Shown one piece after another: positions 55,431 through 64,000 of a DNA stretch of 64,000 nucleotides. The translations under genes were made by a program, and so were the position numbers. The number at the start of each line of letters is the position of its first letter. Within the stretch, counting starts at the first letter, position 1. Source of the stretch: Halomonas sp. (GTDB lineage: Bacteria; Pseudomonadota; Gammaproteobacteria; Pseudomonadales; Halomonadaceae); assembly GCF_017515565.1 (NCBI RefSeq), contig NZ_JAFWFN010000073.1, forward strand, positions 61,792-125,791, written 5' to 3'. The notes beneath the pieces were generated by a model, which had not been told where the DNA came from, ran no database searches, and worked only from the letters and a program-made list of their open reading frames with translations.

Positions 55431-56633
55431 TTAAATAACACCACTGGTTTTAAAAGACTTAATTCGTTCCAGATCATAGCCAAGCTGCGTAAGAATCTCT
55501 GAATTATGCTCGCCCAGCCCAGGTACGGGATTCATTTGGGGTTGAAATGCATTACTTAGCCCTGGGGGCAACAAAGCAGGAAGCTTACCTGAGGGACTAT
55601 GAACGCTAACCCAACGCTGACGCGCCTCAAGCTGGGGGTGTTGCCAAACACCTTGCATGTCATTTACATGAGCATTCGCAATGCTTGCACCTTCCAGTCG
55701 CGCTATCACCTCATCGGCGGAGAGGTGTGAGAAGGCTTGGATAATTAGGGCTCTTAGCTCCTCACGGTTGGCCGAACGAAGTGAGTTAGTGTTAAAACGC
55801 TCATCACTTGCGAGGGCGGCATCTTTCATCACTACCTCGCAGAAGGCATACCACTCTCGTTCATTTTGCAACCCCAACATAACTGCTTGTCCGTCCCCTG
55901 CTGTAAAAGGACCATAAGGATAAATCGTGGCATGTGAGGCACCGGCACGGGGAGGCGGCTCTGCGCCTTGATAAGCGTAATACATCGGATAACCCATCCA
56001 CTCCACAAGACTCTCCAGCATAGAGATGTCTATATGGCTGCCTTTACCGGTGCGATCGCGCAGTATTAATGCAGAAAGTATATGAGTATAGGCATACATA
56101 CCCGCAGCGATATCCGCGATGGAACACCCTGCTTTGGCCATGCCTTCATCACATGGCTGACCTGTAGTAGAGAGAAAACCGGCCTCGCTTTGAATCAATA
56201 AATCATAGGCTTTCTTTTGCTGATAGGGGCCATTAGCGCCATAGCCAGAAATATCGCAAACAATTAAACGCGGGAACCGTTCTTGTAATGATTCGAATGA
56301 GAGCCCAAGTCGAGCAGATGCTCCTGGCGCTAGATTCTGGACCAACACATCAGCATCAGACAGCAATCGCTCAAGAATTTCATCCGCTTCGATTGATTTT
56401 ACGTTAAGGGTAAGACTTTGTTTAGAACGGTTCGTCCAAACAAAGTGAGATGCCATACCGTCCACGCGCTCGTCATAATTGCGGGCAAAATCGCCGACTT
56501 CAGGACGTTCCACTTTAATTACACGCGCACCCAAATCCGCCAACTGACGTGTGCAAAAAGGTGCGGCAATTGCATGTTCTAAGCTAACTACCGTGATGCC
56601 ATCAAGCGGACGGGGAGTATCTTGCAAGTCCAT
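55431..56633 (-). CDS. ict: CaiB/BaiF (class III) CoA-transferase, probable itaconate CoA-transferase
   Basis: This 400-residue class III CoA-transferase has GITVVSLEHAIAAPFCTRQLADLGARVIKVE at the N-terminus. The catalytic Asp region and a GKGSHIDISMLESLVEW segment follow. In the rip operon this enzyme activates itaconate with succinyl-CoA. The gene lies directly upstream of the citramalyl-CoA lyase gene (14-bp gap). Confidence 0.85.
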   Translation of the reverse strand: MDLQDTPRPLDGITVVSLEHAIAAPFCTRQLADLGARVIKVERPEVGDFARNYDERVDGMASHFVWTNRSKQSLTLNVKSIEADEILERLLSDADVLVQNLAPGASARLGLSFESLQERFPRLIVCDISGYGANGPYQQKKAYDLLIQSEAGFLSTTGQPCDEGMAKAGCSIADIAAGMYAYTHILSALILRDRTGKGSHIDISMLESLVEWMGYPMYYAYQGAEPPPRAGASHATIYPYGPFTAGDGQAVMLGLQNEREWYAFCEVVMKDAALASDERFNTNSLRSANREELRALIIQAFSHLSADEVIARLEGASIANAHVNDMQGVWQHPQLEARQRWVSVHSPSGKLPALLPPGLSNAFQPQMNPVPGLGEHNSEILTQLGYDLERIKSFKTSGVI

Positions 56634-56690
56634 TGTTCTATCCTTTCATCGATCTCACGCGAAGAGATAAAATGCATATACAACAAAAAA

Positions 56691-58055
56691 TTATGCATTT
56701 GTGAGAAGCATGGGTAATGAGTCAAGCTCTCTCAACCCCCACGACAACGCGACTAATTGTTTGCGTTCGCTTTCATCAACTGCCCCTGAAAAGCTCACCA
56801 AACGCTGGAATTTATGTTCAAGCTCTGTCCGTGAAAGAGGATTTTCCGGATCGCCTTTAGGGTCACGCACCGTCGCCTCGTGAACCTGCCCATTGTGTGT
56901 TGTCACCTCGACTTTACCGATCCATTTACTTGGATAAGCATCATCGACCTCAGGATCTAAGCGCATAGTGACTAAGCGTCGAAATGCAGCTACCTCTTTA
57001 TCTTTCAGCGCACGGGTTTGAAACTCTTCAAGCCCAGCTTTCCCATACACCGCGATTAAACCGAGAACAGTTCCCATGGAAAACTTAGCCTGATGTACTG
57101 TGCTGGGTTCATCCACGGGGCCAAGTACATCTATAGCGGCCTGATGGACAGGCGTAACTACGGAGGAAATATCGCGGTGACTCAAACCTTCTCGCTTCAT
57201 TACATCTAAGAGCGCATCAGCAGCAGGATGCGTATGGCGACAAGAGGCATGGAACTTAAAAGAAGTTTCTATTAAAGCCCATCGGCTGCCCAACTGATCA
57301 GCCAGACAACTGGGATCAGCATCTTGAGACATACCCGCAGCCATTCCCTGCTTTCCGTCGAGAATGCGTTGGGCACCTGTTAACCCGTCTACAGTCATAT
57401 AGGCAGCCAGCAGGCCATCAGCCGCTGCTTTTGCTGTATGTAGCTGCTTAGAGTCAGCTCCATCGCGTAAAAACTCCCATAACCCAGCGGCTTGGGTTCC
57501 CGCACTACCTAATGCATGCATGAAATCATCAGATGAAAAGCCCAGCAGCTTTCCAACGCCCACAGCCGCAGCTAACGTGCCAACGGTTCCTGTAGTATGA
57601 AAAATGGTGTAATGAGAGCGCCCTAAACTTTCTCCAATACGAATACCCGCCTCATAACCAGCCACTGCCGCGACAACTAATTCACGGCCCGATTTACCTT
57701 CTGCCTGCGCAGCCGCTAACACCGCAGGAAAAACAACCGTTCCAGGATGTAAAACCGATGAGTTATGCAAGTCATCTTGCTCTACCACATGCGACGAAGC
57801 AGCATTAACAAAGGCTGCAAAGTAGGGTGAGGTAGAGGTTCTGAGAGTCAATATCTCGCTTTTACCTGCATCAGGGCCCATGAGCAGCGCAAAGCGTTCG
57901 AAGAGCGGAATGGGAGCATAATCTTTCCCTGCTAGTGCAGAACCGAGCCAATCAAGGAATAATTCTTCACAGCGATCAAGCACAGCTTCAGGAATATCCT
58001 CATAGCAAAGTTCCGCAAGAAACTCCGCGAGTACTCTTATTGTATTTGTTATCAC
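56691..58055 (-). CDS. MmgE/PrpD family protein
   Basis: This 454-residue protein has the family features GSALAGKDYAPIPLFER, SSHVVEQDDLHNSSVLHPGTVVFPA and FKFHASCRHTHPAADALLDV. PrpD-like proteins dehydrate 2-methylcitrate or related acids. A PrpD homologue accompanies ict/ich/ccl in Pseudomonas, with an unsettled role. It lies between the CoA-transferase and acyl-CoA dehydrogenase genes. Confidence 0.9.
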   Translation of the reverse strand: MITNTIRVLAEFLAELCYEDIPEAVLDRCEELFLDWLGSALAGKDYAPIPLFERFALLMGPDAGKSEILTLRTSTSPYFAAFVNAASSHVVEQDDLHNSSVLHPGTVVFPAVLAAAQAEGKSGRELVVAAVAGYEAGIRIGESLGRSHYTIFHTTGTVGTLAAAVGVGKLLGFSSDDFMHALGSAGTQAAGLWEFLRDGADSKQLHTAKAAADGLLAAYMTVDGLTGAQRILDGKQGMAAGMSQDADPSCLADQLGSRWALIETSFKFHASCRHTHPAADALLDVMKREGLSHRDISSVVTPVHQAAIDVLGPVDEPSTVHQAKFSMGTVLGLIAVYGKAGLEEFQTRALKDKEVAAFRRLVTMRLDPEVDDAYPSKWIGKVEVTTHNGQVHEATVRDPKGDPENPLSRTELEHKFQRLVSFSGAVDESERKQLVALSWGLRELDSLPMLLTNA

Positions 58056-58068
58056 TACTTCCTATCAA

Positions 58069-59232
58069 TTAGAACGAGCGCGGCAAATCAAGCAGATGTT
58101 CGGCAACATAAGAAAGAATCAAGTTGGTTGAAATCGGAGCCACTTGATACAAGCGTGTTTCTCGGAACTTACGCTCAACGTCATATTCCGCCGCAAATCC
58201 AAAACCACCATGAGTTTGCAGACATACATTGGCCGCTTTCCAAGATGCTTCGGCGGCCAAATATTTCGCCATATTGGCGCTAGCACCAACAGGTTGACCG
58301 CTGTCGTATTCATAGCACGCACGCCAACGCATCAGATCTGCGGCTTCTACATCAATATGCGCTTCCGCAATTGGGAACTGCACCCCCTGATTCTTACCAA
58401 TAGGACGGCCAAAGACTTCACGGTCACGGGCGTAATTGCTCGCCTTCTGGATAAACCAGCGACCATCACCAATGCACTCCGCTGCAATCAGTGCTCGCTC
58501 AGCATTAAGGCCATCAAGGATGTAGCGAAAGCCCATTCCTTCTTCGCCAATCAAGTTGTCAGCGGGAATTTCTAAGTCATCGAAGAACAATTCGTTGGTT
58601 TCATGATTAACCATGTTGGCAATCGGTTGAACGCTCAGTCCATTACCAATTGCTTGATGGAGATCAATCAGAAAAATCGACATGCCCAATGATTTACGCT
58701 CCACCTTATCCAGCGGAGTTGTACGTGCCAGCAAGATCATCAGATCAGAGTGTTGAACACGCGAAATCCAGACTTTCTGACCATTGATGACATACTTGTC
58801 ACCTTTTCGAACGGCGGTAGTCTTAATTTTGGTTGTATCAGTGCCGGTGGTCGGCTCTGTTACTGCCATCGACTGTAAGCGTAATTCACCAGCAGCAATT
58901 TTAGGTAGGTACTCACGCTTTTGGGTCTCACTACCATGCCGCAGTAAGGTAAACATGTTGTACATCTGGCCATGAACGGTGCCCGAGTTACCGCCACAGC
59001 GATTAACTTCTTCAAGAATTACTGACGCCTCGGTTAAACCAAGACCAGAGCCTCCATACTCCTCAGGAATCATCGCTGCCAACCAACCTGCCTCCGTTAA
59101 GGCATCGACAAACGCTTCAGGAAACTCTCTCCGTTCATCGACACCACGCCAATAAGAGTCATCGAAATTTAAGCAGAGAGACCGCACACCATCACGTATT
59201 GCTTCTAGTGATTCATTGTCGTGATTAAACAT
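58069..59232 (-). CDS. Acyl-CoA dehydrogenase
   Basis: This 387-residue flavoprotein has the ACAD motifs MAVTEPTTGTDTTKIKTTA (FAD/substrate) and QTHGGFGFAAEYDVERKFRE near the C-terminus. The catalytic base is likely in the ADLMRWRACYE to AAEASWKAANV region. It oxidises a branched or dicarboxylic acyl-CoA and passes electrons to EtfAB encoded in the same operon. It overlaps the hydratase gene by one base. Confidence 0.92.
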   Translation of the reverse strand: MFNHDNESLEAIRDGVRSLCLNFDDSYWRGVDERREFPEAFVDALTEAGWLAAMIPEEYGGSGLGLTEASVILEEVNRCGGNSGTVHGQMYNMFTLLRHGSETQKREYLPKIAAGELRLQSMAVTEPTTGTDTTKIKTTAVRKGDKYVINGQKVWISRVQHSDLMILLARTTPLDKVERKSLGMSIFLIDLHQAIGNGLSVQPIANMVNHETNELFFDDLEIPADNLIGEEGMGFRYILDGLNAERALIAAECIGDGRWFIQKASNYARDREVFGRPIGKNQGVQFPIAEAHIDVEAADLMRWRACYEYDSGQPVGASANMAKYLAAEASWKAANVCLQTHGGFGFAAEYDVERKFRETRLYQVAPISTNLILSYVAEHLLDLPRSF

Positions 59233-60089
59233 TATATTAACTCCTTGTATTCAATTTCAGCTTGATGCGCTGGGCCGTTATTATTAAAAGCCCATGCTGT
59301 GCAGTGCTGATCACTTTGATGGTGACCACCGATATGAAAAGAGGTATCGGCAATCAAAGGGCGCAGACCCCGGTAGGTGAAATTTGTCGGCATGTACTGA
59401 GGATGTTGTTTGATAAAACTGTGTAGTATCAATGTGGCAATCATTGGGCCATGCACTACCAACCCGGGGTATCCCTCCTGCTCAGTGGCATAAGGGTGGT
59501 CGTAATGTATTCGGTGACCATTGAAAGTGACGGCGGAGTAGCGGAAGAGCATGACGGGGGTGGGGTGAATTGTCTCGTTCCAAGTTAATGCTGGTAGTGT
59601 TGAGTCACTTTCTAACTTAGGAGGGCTAGGCTCGCGGTATACGATGTCTTGTTCTTCACTTAGGCAAAGCTCACCCTCCTGAAAATACTGATGCTCGACA
59701 GTAACGAACAGTAGGGAGCCAGTTTTGCCTTGTTTTTCCTTAACCGCTTTGATGGTTGAGATACATTTAGCCAACTTACCTACAATCAATGGCTGAAGAA
59801 AGCAGACACGCCCGCCTGCCCACATACGATTTCTACCCTCGGCAGGAGGTAAAAAAATCCCACGTGCTGGGTGCCCATCTTTTCCCAGGCAAGTTTCATT
59901 AAGGGGCTCTTGAAAAAATGCCCAATGCCAAAGGTGGGGTAATGGCTGTCCTTCGTGTGGGCAATCTTCACCAAAAATGATGGCAATGCGCTTAGTTAGC
60001 TGAGCTGAAATCAAATCATGACGGATTTCTTGCTTACCTATCCATTGGGAAAAATCTTGGGAAGAATTGTGAAAAGTGGCTTGGGCCAT
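59232..60089 (-). CDS. ich: MaoC-like hydratase, probable itaconyl-CoA/mesaconyl-CoA hydratase
   Basis: This 285-residue double-hotdog protein has an N-terminal FAS1-dehydratase-like domain and a C-terminal MaoC domain. The hydratase segment is FNGHRIHYDHPYATEQEGYPGLVVHGP, with the catalytic Asp/His pair in HYDHPYA. Ich hydrates itaconyl-CoA to citramalyl-CoA. It is the first gene of the leftward operon, 731 bp from the divergent LysR gene. Confidence 0.85.
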   Translation of the reverse strand: MAQATFHNSSQDFSQWIGKQEIRHDLISAQLTKRIAIIFGEDCPHEGQPLPHLWHWAFFQEPLNETCLGKDGHPARGIFLPPAEGRNRMWAGGRVCFLQPLIVGKLAKCISTIKAVKEKQGKTGSLLFVTVEHQYFQEGELCLSEEQDIVYREPSPPKLESDSTLPALTWNETIHPTPVMLFRYSAVTFNGHRIHYDHPYATEQEGYPGLVVHGPMIATLILHSFIKQHPQYMPTNFTYRGLRPLIADTSFHIGGHHQSDQHCTAWAFNNNGPAHQAEIEYKELI

Positions 60090-60538
60090 AGCTGCCTCTC
60101 ATTGCTATTGTTATTTATACATAAGTTAGCATGAGGCAATAATGGTGTTTTTCGGAATTTAAAAATCAATAATGGGGTGTTTGCCTATTACTAAACCAAG
60201 AAAAATATTCATATTTTCAATAGCTTATTTTCTTAAACATATTCGGAAAGCAGGAAACACAGCTGTCCGGGCACAACGGGACGAAATGAATGTCGGGGAT
60301 CAAAGTGCTTAGAGGCAGGTGCACCGTGGTCAGACATGAGTACTTTCACGCCCGAGAACTAAATCAGGACATGGGTTCTGAAATGGCCTCTCTGGTTGCA
60401 GAGAATCAGCGCTTAACAGCATTGCTGAGAATAGAAAAAGTGGTTGATTTCCTCTCGAAAGAACCGAAAAACTTTATGCAGAAAGGTAACCAATAAAATC
60501 AACAGCTTGGTATGCCATAATATGGTAAAACTAACGCT
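60090..60538. other. Gap upstream of the itaconate-type operon
   Basis: It contains the operon promoter region next to 60089. A short frame at 60290-60496 has no recognised family or good ribosome-binding site. It is probably accessory DNA that arrived with the TnpB remnant. Confidence 0.4.
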
Positions 60539-60772
60539 GTTAAATTTGCTCACGCAGGCATTGTCTTCAAAGAGGTTAATGATGCGTACACCACTCAAAC
60601 CTGTTCGAGTTGTGGTAGCTTGACCGAATCGAAGCCGAAAGGGATCGCTGAACTTGGAATAAGAATCTGGACTTGCAGTGAGTGTCGTATCAGCCACAAC
60701 CGCGATATCAACGCGGCTAAGAACGTAATGGTGGTTGGACATGGCCGTTTCGTAGTGGGCTCCCTGCTTTAG
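60539..60772 (+). pseudogene. 3' fragment of an IS200/IS605-type tnpB
   Basis: The frame ending at TAG 60772 has TTQTCSSCGSLTESKPKG, WTCSECRISHNRDINAAKNV, i.e. the four-Cys zinc ribbon (CxxC...CxxC) and the RuvC-III Asp of TnpB. The N-terminal two-thirds are gone. It lies between the divergent ich and LysR genes, only 48 bp from the LysR start. Confidence 0.85.
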
Positions 60773-60820
60773 CGCGGGAAAGGATGTCAAATCTACCACC
60801 CTAATTTACTGGATAATCAT

Positions 60821-61729
60821 ATGCATTTTGACTTGACTGATCTTAATCTTTTTATTCATGTTGCAGAAGCATCCAGTTTAACTGGTGGTGCTAAGCAAGC
60901 ACACCTCTCCACTGCAGCAGCAAGCACACGGATAAAATCTTTTGAGGGGCAGTTAGGAAGCCGTCTTTTTTACCGTGGTAGCCATGGAGTAGAGCTAACA
61001 CCAGCAGGTGAAAGCTTGCTCAAGCATGCCCGGGCGATCATGCGGCAGGTTGAGTATTTGAAGAGCGATTTTTCTGATTATAGTAGTAGTGAGACTGGGC
61101 ATATTAGGATTTTTGCAAACACTACAGCAGTAACAGAATTTATGCCTGAAGTATTAGCCCATTTCTTAAGTAGCCGACCAGGCATTACTATTGACTTAAA
61201 GGAACGTCTGACTAAGGATATATTAAGAGGTGTTTTAGATGGCGCAGCAGATATTGGTGTGACATCTGGTGAAATTAAAATGAACGGCCTCGAAGTTATG
61301 CCTTTTAGTATGGATAGGCTAGTCGTCGTTGTTCCAGATGGCCATCCTCTTACAGGAACTAAAGACCTCCTTTTTAGAAATACATTAATCTACCCACACG
61401 TAGGGTTACATGAGGGAAGCACTCTTCTAGAGTTTCTAAAAAAAGAGGTCAGCGAGATAGGAGAAACTTTGCCTCTTAGAATTCAAGTATTTGGCTTTGA
61501 ACCAGCTTGTAGAATGATAGAGACCGGTGTTGGTATTGGTATATTACCCGAGTCAAGTGCGCTGCGTTATCAAAATACAATGCGCCTTAATACTGTGGAG
61601 CTTAAAGATAGCTGGGCTACACGTGAGAGATCCGTTGTTGTGAGGGAATTTGAGTCTTTACCTGAATCTTCCAAAAGCCTTATTCGTGAAATAAGAAACT
61701 ATCATCATTATAAAGAAGAAAATTTTTAA
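60821..61729 (+). CDS. LysR-type regulator (RipR/ItcR-like position)
   Basis: This 302-residue LTTR has an N-terminal winged HTH (SSLTGGAKQAHLSTAAASTRIKSFE, about residues 16-40) and a LysR substrate-binding domain (HIRIFANTTAVTEFMPEVLAHFL onward). It is divergent from the itaconate-type operon, as RipR/ItcR are in other proteobacteria, so itaconyl-CoA- or itaconate-responsive activation is inferred. Confidence 0.9.
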   Translation: MHFDLTDLNLFIHVAEASSLTGGAKQAHLSTAAASTRIKSFEGQLGSRLFYRGSHGVELTPAGESLLKHARAIMRQVEYLKSDFSDYSSSETGHIRIFANTTAVTEFMPEVLAHFLSSRPGITIDLKERLTKDILRGVLDGAADIGVTSGEIKMNGLEVMPFSMDRLVVVVPDGHPLTGTKDLLFRNTLIYPHVGLHEGSTLLEFLKKEVSEIGETLPLRIQVFGFEPACRMIETGVGIGILPESSALRYQNTMRLNTVELKDSWATRERSVVVREFESLPESSKSLIREIRNYHHYKEENF

Positions 61730-62142
61730 TGATATACCATGCCTCAATAATGATATGAAGATAACGGACAATAAAAACTTGGTGTCCGCCACTAAGATCT
61801 CTAATGAAGTGGTCAGTGGTCAACTCCCCGTCAATCCTATGCCACTAACTGAAATCGAATCTGGCGACGTTTCTATAGTATGCTGGCACACTTATATGGC
61901 GCATTCATATCTATGACAAGTGTCAGACTAGTCTACTTACGTACTTCAGTATCAACAACACGCTTGCCATGCTTAATTTCGATGACTTCCACATCGGCGA
62001 ACATATTTGCACCAGTAATAGTAATCATATCTTATTGGCGGGCAACTTTCATAATTCTGATGCTTTTTTGGCCTGTTGGCTATGATCTCGGGACTCACCT
62101 GAATAGACTATGATCCTATAAACTCATTAAGAAGATCTAAAC
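61730..62142. other. Gap with possible minus-strand gene remnant
   Basis: No supported gene. On the minus strand about 61940-62030 reads ITITGANMFADVEVIEIKHG, then KRVVDTEVRK and a stop, which looks like a former C-terminus. I cannot name it. A plus-strand frame at 61880-62113 has no supporting signal. Confidence 0.35.
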
Positions 62143-63171
62143 ATGCCTACTTGGAGACTTTTACTTCCAGGCTCAACAAGCTTACTCACACTTACTATCG
62201 CTACTGTGGGCGGATGGTTTGGTTACCTCTTGATCGGCGATGCAGGCTGGTTGCTCGGCGCTTTAGTAACTACACTGGCAGCCGCTTTCAAAGGCATGCC
62301 ACTTGGTTACGCTACATCGGTACAGTCCATAGTAATCGTGTTAGTAGGCATCAGTATAGGAAGCATGCTTCACCCGGGCATGATCAGTGAGGTTGTCCAA
62401 TGGGTGCCCTCAATATTAGGTCTATTTATTGCAGTACTCATCACCCTTATTGGGGTTGGCTATTACTTGCGACGCTTTGGGCGATATGACCATAACACCA
62501 GCGTATTAGCCGCCTACCCAGGCCACCTAGTTATTATCTTACAGCTGGCAACCAAACATCCCTGCGACGCCCAGAAGGTGGCTACTATACAGAGTTTGCG
62601 CATGCTATTTCTTGTACTACTGCTGCCAACCATTGCCTTTATCTGGATGCCCGAGCAGAGCGATAAACAGCTGCCCACGGATTACGTTGCACTAGGGTGG
62701 ATTAGCTTAGCGGGGTTGGCTGGTGTGCTCTTGGCATGGCTATTGAATATTCCCGCCGCGTTATTAATCGGGGCCATGGCGGGAAGTGGATTTGCTGCCC
62801 TTAGTGGTACCGAAATCGTAGCTCTACCTGGCACTTTAAAAGTGACCATTTTTATATTGACAGGCGCAATGATTGGCTCCCGCTTTGTAAATACTCATTG
62901 GCGGGAGATATGCCGAATTCTCCCAGTTGCACTCGTAGCAATGAGCATAACCATGCTTACCAGCGCTGCCATTGCCTTACCGGTCGCTTGGCTCACTGGC
63001 CTCAATATTGCCCAGATTCTCCTAGCTTATGCGCCTGGTGGCGCGGAGGTGATGTCGCTCATTGCTTTAGCAACAGGCCATGATCCAGCGTTTGTTGGCC
63101 TGCATCACATTATCCGCCTATTAGCTATGGCAGGATTTTTTCCAATGCTAGTTAAGCTAGCGATCAAGTAA
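62143..63171 (+). CDS. AbrB family membrane protein (AmoA/AbrB domain)
   Basis: This 342-residue polytopic protein has about 10 hydrophobic segments arranged as two repeats, each with a GWLLGALVTTLAA- or PAALLIGAMAGSG-type motif. The LLAYAPGGAEVMSLIAL segment near the end is the hallmark of the AbrB/AmoA (PF05145) family. These proteins are often annotated as regulators or ammonia monooxygenases but are probably transporters or membrane regulators. It lies upstream of a TAXI-type TRAP binding protein gene. Confidence 0.88.
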   Translation: MPTWRLLLPGSTSLLTLTIATVGGWFGYLLIGDAGWLLGALVTTLAAAFKGMPLGYATSVQSIVIVLVGISIGSMLHPGMISEVVQWVPSILGLFIAVLITLIGVGYYLRRFGRYDHNTSVLAAYPGHLVIILQLATKHPCDAQKVATIQSLRMLFLVLLLPTIAFIWMPEQSDKQLPTDYVALGWISLAGLAGVLLAWLLNIPAALLIGAMAGSGFAALSGTEIVALPGTLKVTIFILTGAMIGSRFVNTHWREICRILPVALVAMSITMLTSAAIALPVAWLTGLNIAQILLAYAPGGAEVMSLIALATGHDPAFVGLHHIIRLLAMAGFFPMLVKLAIK

Positions 63172-63592
63172 ATCTTCCTTAGCTTTAAGCGAGGCTTTCA
63201 ACTGCTTCAGCAGTCACCAGTGCATAGCTAGGTTTAGATAAAAATGCGTATATGGGGACAAGCGACGAAACTCGAAAATTCTGACCTAGAATCGCCTTTT
63301 CAGAATTTCCTTTATATTTCAATAACTTGTTATTTTATTCCACAGTAATGCTTAACAAAACACCCCCGAAGTAGATCTATCTCATTGAAGATTATACGTC
63401 ATTGACTCACGCCAAGCCCTCGATGCAATGAGTGAACTTGCCCACCCCAGATCGCCATTGAAGCAAGTAAAACAGCTCTGTCCTATCTTCTGTTAGACCA
63501 ACATAGGTTAACTTGCGAGCTGTCTCTTGCGCGGTTTCATCGGAGGTACACGCCTGATTTCACCAAACTTACAAACATTGCATAAAAAAAAA

Positions 63593-63616
63593 TATTGTAC
63601 TATTGTACTATTGTAC
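63593..63616. repeat. Three tandem copies of TATTGTAC
   Basis: TATTGTAC occurs three times without interruption, about 110 bp upstream of the TAXI-type gene, in a 553-bp gap (63172-63724) that has no gene. GTAC-centred half sites of this kind can bind regulators. A promoter element is plausible. Confidence 0.6.
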
Positions 63617-63724
63617 GTCAATAATACCAAAATATTGATTTCGACAATTATTTTGGCGTTGGGTAGTACTAGACCGTATTAATTTTAAAAAGCCTATTTC
63701 TTATAAAAATCAAAGGTGAATTAA

Positions 63725-64000
63725 ATGAACATTAGAACAATCTTCCTTGGAGCCACGACCTTATCTATCGCTATCGGCACGCAGCCTGCTTTTAGCAATG
63801 ATGATTGGCCTAATAGCATGACGCTAGGTACCGCTAGCCAAGGCGGGGCCTATTATGTCTATGGCTCCGGTTGGGCAAACTTAGTGAATGAAACGCTAGA
63901 TACTCGCATTGGATCTGAAATTACTGCAGGGCCCGTTCAAAATGCGACTTTCGTTCAAACCGGTGAGCATGACTTTGGGATGGTAACAATGGGTCCCGCA
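63725..64000 (+). CDS. TAXI-type TRAP transporter substrate-binding protein (C-terminus missing)
   Basis: The first 92 codons are present and run off the right edge. A signal peptide (about 23 residues, ending PAFS) is followed by MTLGTASQGGAYYVYGSGWANLVNE, the TAXI-family glutamate/2-oxoacid-binding N-terminus, and TAGPVQNATFVQTGEHDFGMV. The DctQM-fused permease would be expected to follow outside the window. Located beside the itaconate-type genes, a dicarboxylate substrate is possible. Confidence 0.88.
   Translation, partial: MNIRTIFLGATTLSIAIGTQPAFSNDDWPNSMTLGTASQGGAYYVYGSGWANLVNETLDTRIGSEITAGPVQNATFVQTGEHDFGMVTMGPA

Noticed and set aside
61880-62113. 77-residue plus-strand frame
   Set aside because: No ribosome-binding site, unusual composition, and the opposite strand gives a better reading as a gene remnant.
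63593-63616. CRISPR array
   Set aside because: The 8-bp units are uninterrupted with no spacers; no CRISPR repeats or cas genes were seen in the window.

Overview
The window reads as a chromosomal segment of a moderately halophilic gammaproteobacterium of the Halomonas/Vreelandella type. This is inferred from gene content: TRAP transporters, paired Lrp regulators around an indolepyruvate:ferredoxin oxidoreductase, a cyanide-insensitive bd-type oxidase, a trimethylamine monooxygenase and an itaconate (rip-type) operon. No rRNA gene and no intact tRNA gene was seen.

Layout. 1-11.2 kb is mostly aromatic amino-acid metabolism: a partial indolepyruvate ferredoxin oxidoreductase with a divergent Lrp regulator, an orphan TRAP binding protein, a DUF6455-like protein, an NSS amino-acid transporter, a TyrR/PhhR-like regulator, a second Lrp regulator, 4-hydroxyphenylpyruvate dioxygenase and a Rieske ferredoxin. 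11.5-14.3 kb is a compact four-gene operon: a metallopeptidase-like protein lacking the catalytic Glu, a WYL regulator, a gamma-glutamylcyclotransferase fold and an OGFr-like protein. 14.3-17.2 kb is accessory DNA: trimethylamine monooxygenase lies between two direct copies of a ~265-bp repeat that starts with a tRNA T-arm. 17.2-25.2 kb holds an FAD amine oxidase, an RND efflux pair, copper-delivery genes (SCO1, PCu(A)C) and an RND remnant. 25.3-37.2 kb looks like a sulfide/persulfide module: sulfide:quinone oxidoreductase, a bd-type (CIO) oxidase, and an oppositely oriented operon of peroxiredoxin, MBL hydrolase, DUF442 sulfurtransferase, SulP transporter and a disulfide oxidoreductase. 37.3-38.5 kb is decayed mobile DNA, followed by a chemoreceptor. 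40.6-45.4 kb is an Asp/Glu/hydantoin-type racemase, a complete DctPQM TRAP transporter and an RpiR regulator, with two copies of a 14-bp palindrome placed as operators. 45.7-46.5 kb is 3-mercaptopyruvate sulfurtransferase.

46.5-51.5 kb is the main accessory island. It contains two AT-rich genes ending in attC-like recombination sites (integron-type cassettes with no integrase in view), a tRNA-Arg(CCG) 3' fragment with its terminator, a third copy of the tRNA-derived repeat, a 5'-truncated hicA with hicB, a frameshifted IS3-family transposase and the 5' part of a group II intron. 51.6-60.1 kb is an itaconate-degradation operon (CoA-transferase, hydratase, citramalyl-CoA lyase, PrpD-like protein, acyl-CoA dehydrogenase, thioesterase) extended by etfBA and a nitroreductase. 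A divergent LysR regulator lies beyond a TnpB remnant. The window ends with an AbrB-family membrane protein and the start of a TAXI-type TRAP binding protein.

The most unusual points are the tRNA-derived repeat family that brackets tmm and truncates hicA, the integrase-less cassette pair (one protein carries a HEPN-like motif), the pseudo-metallopeptidase/OGFr operon and the paired RpiR palindromes.
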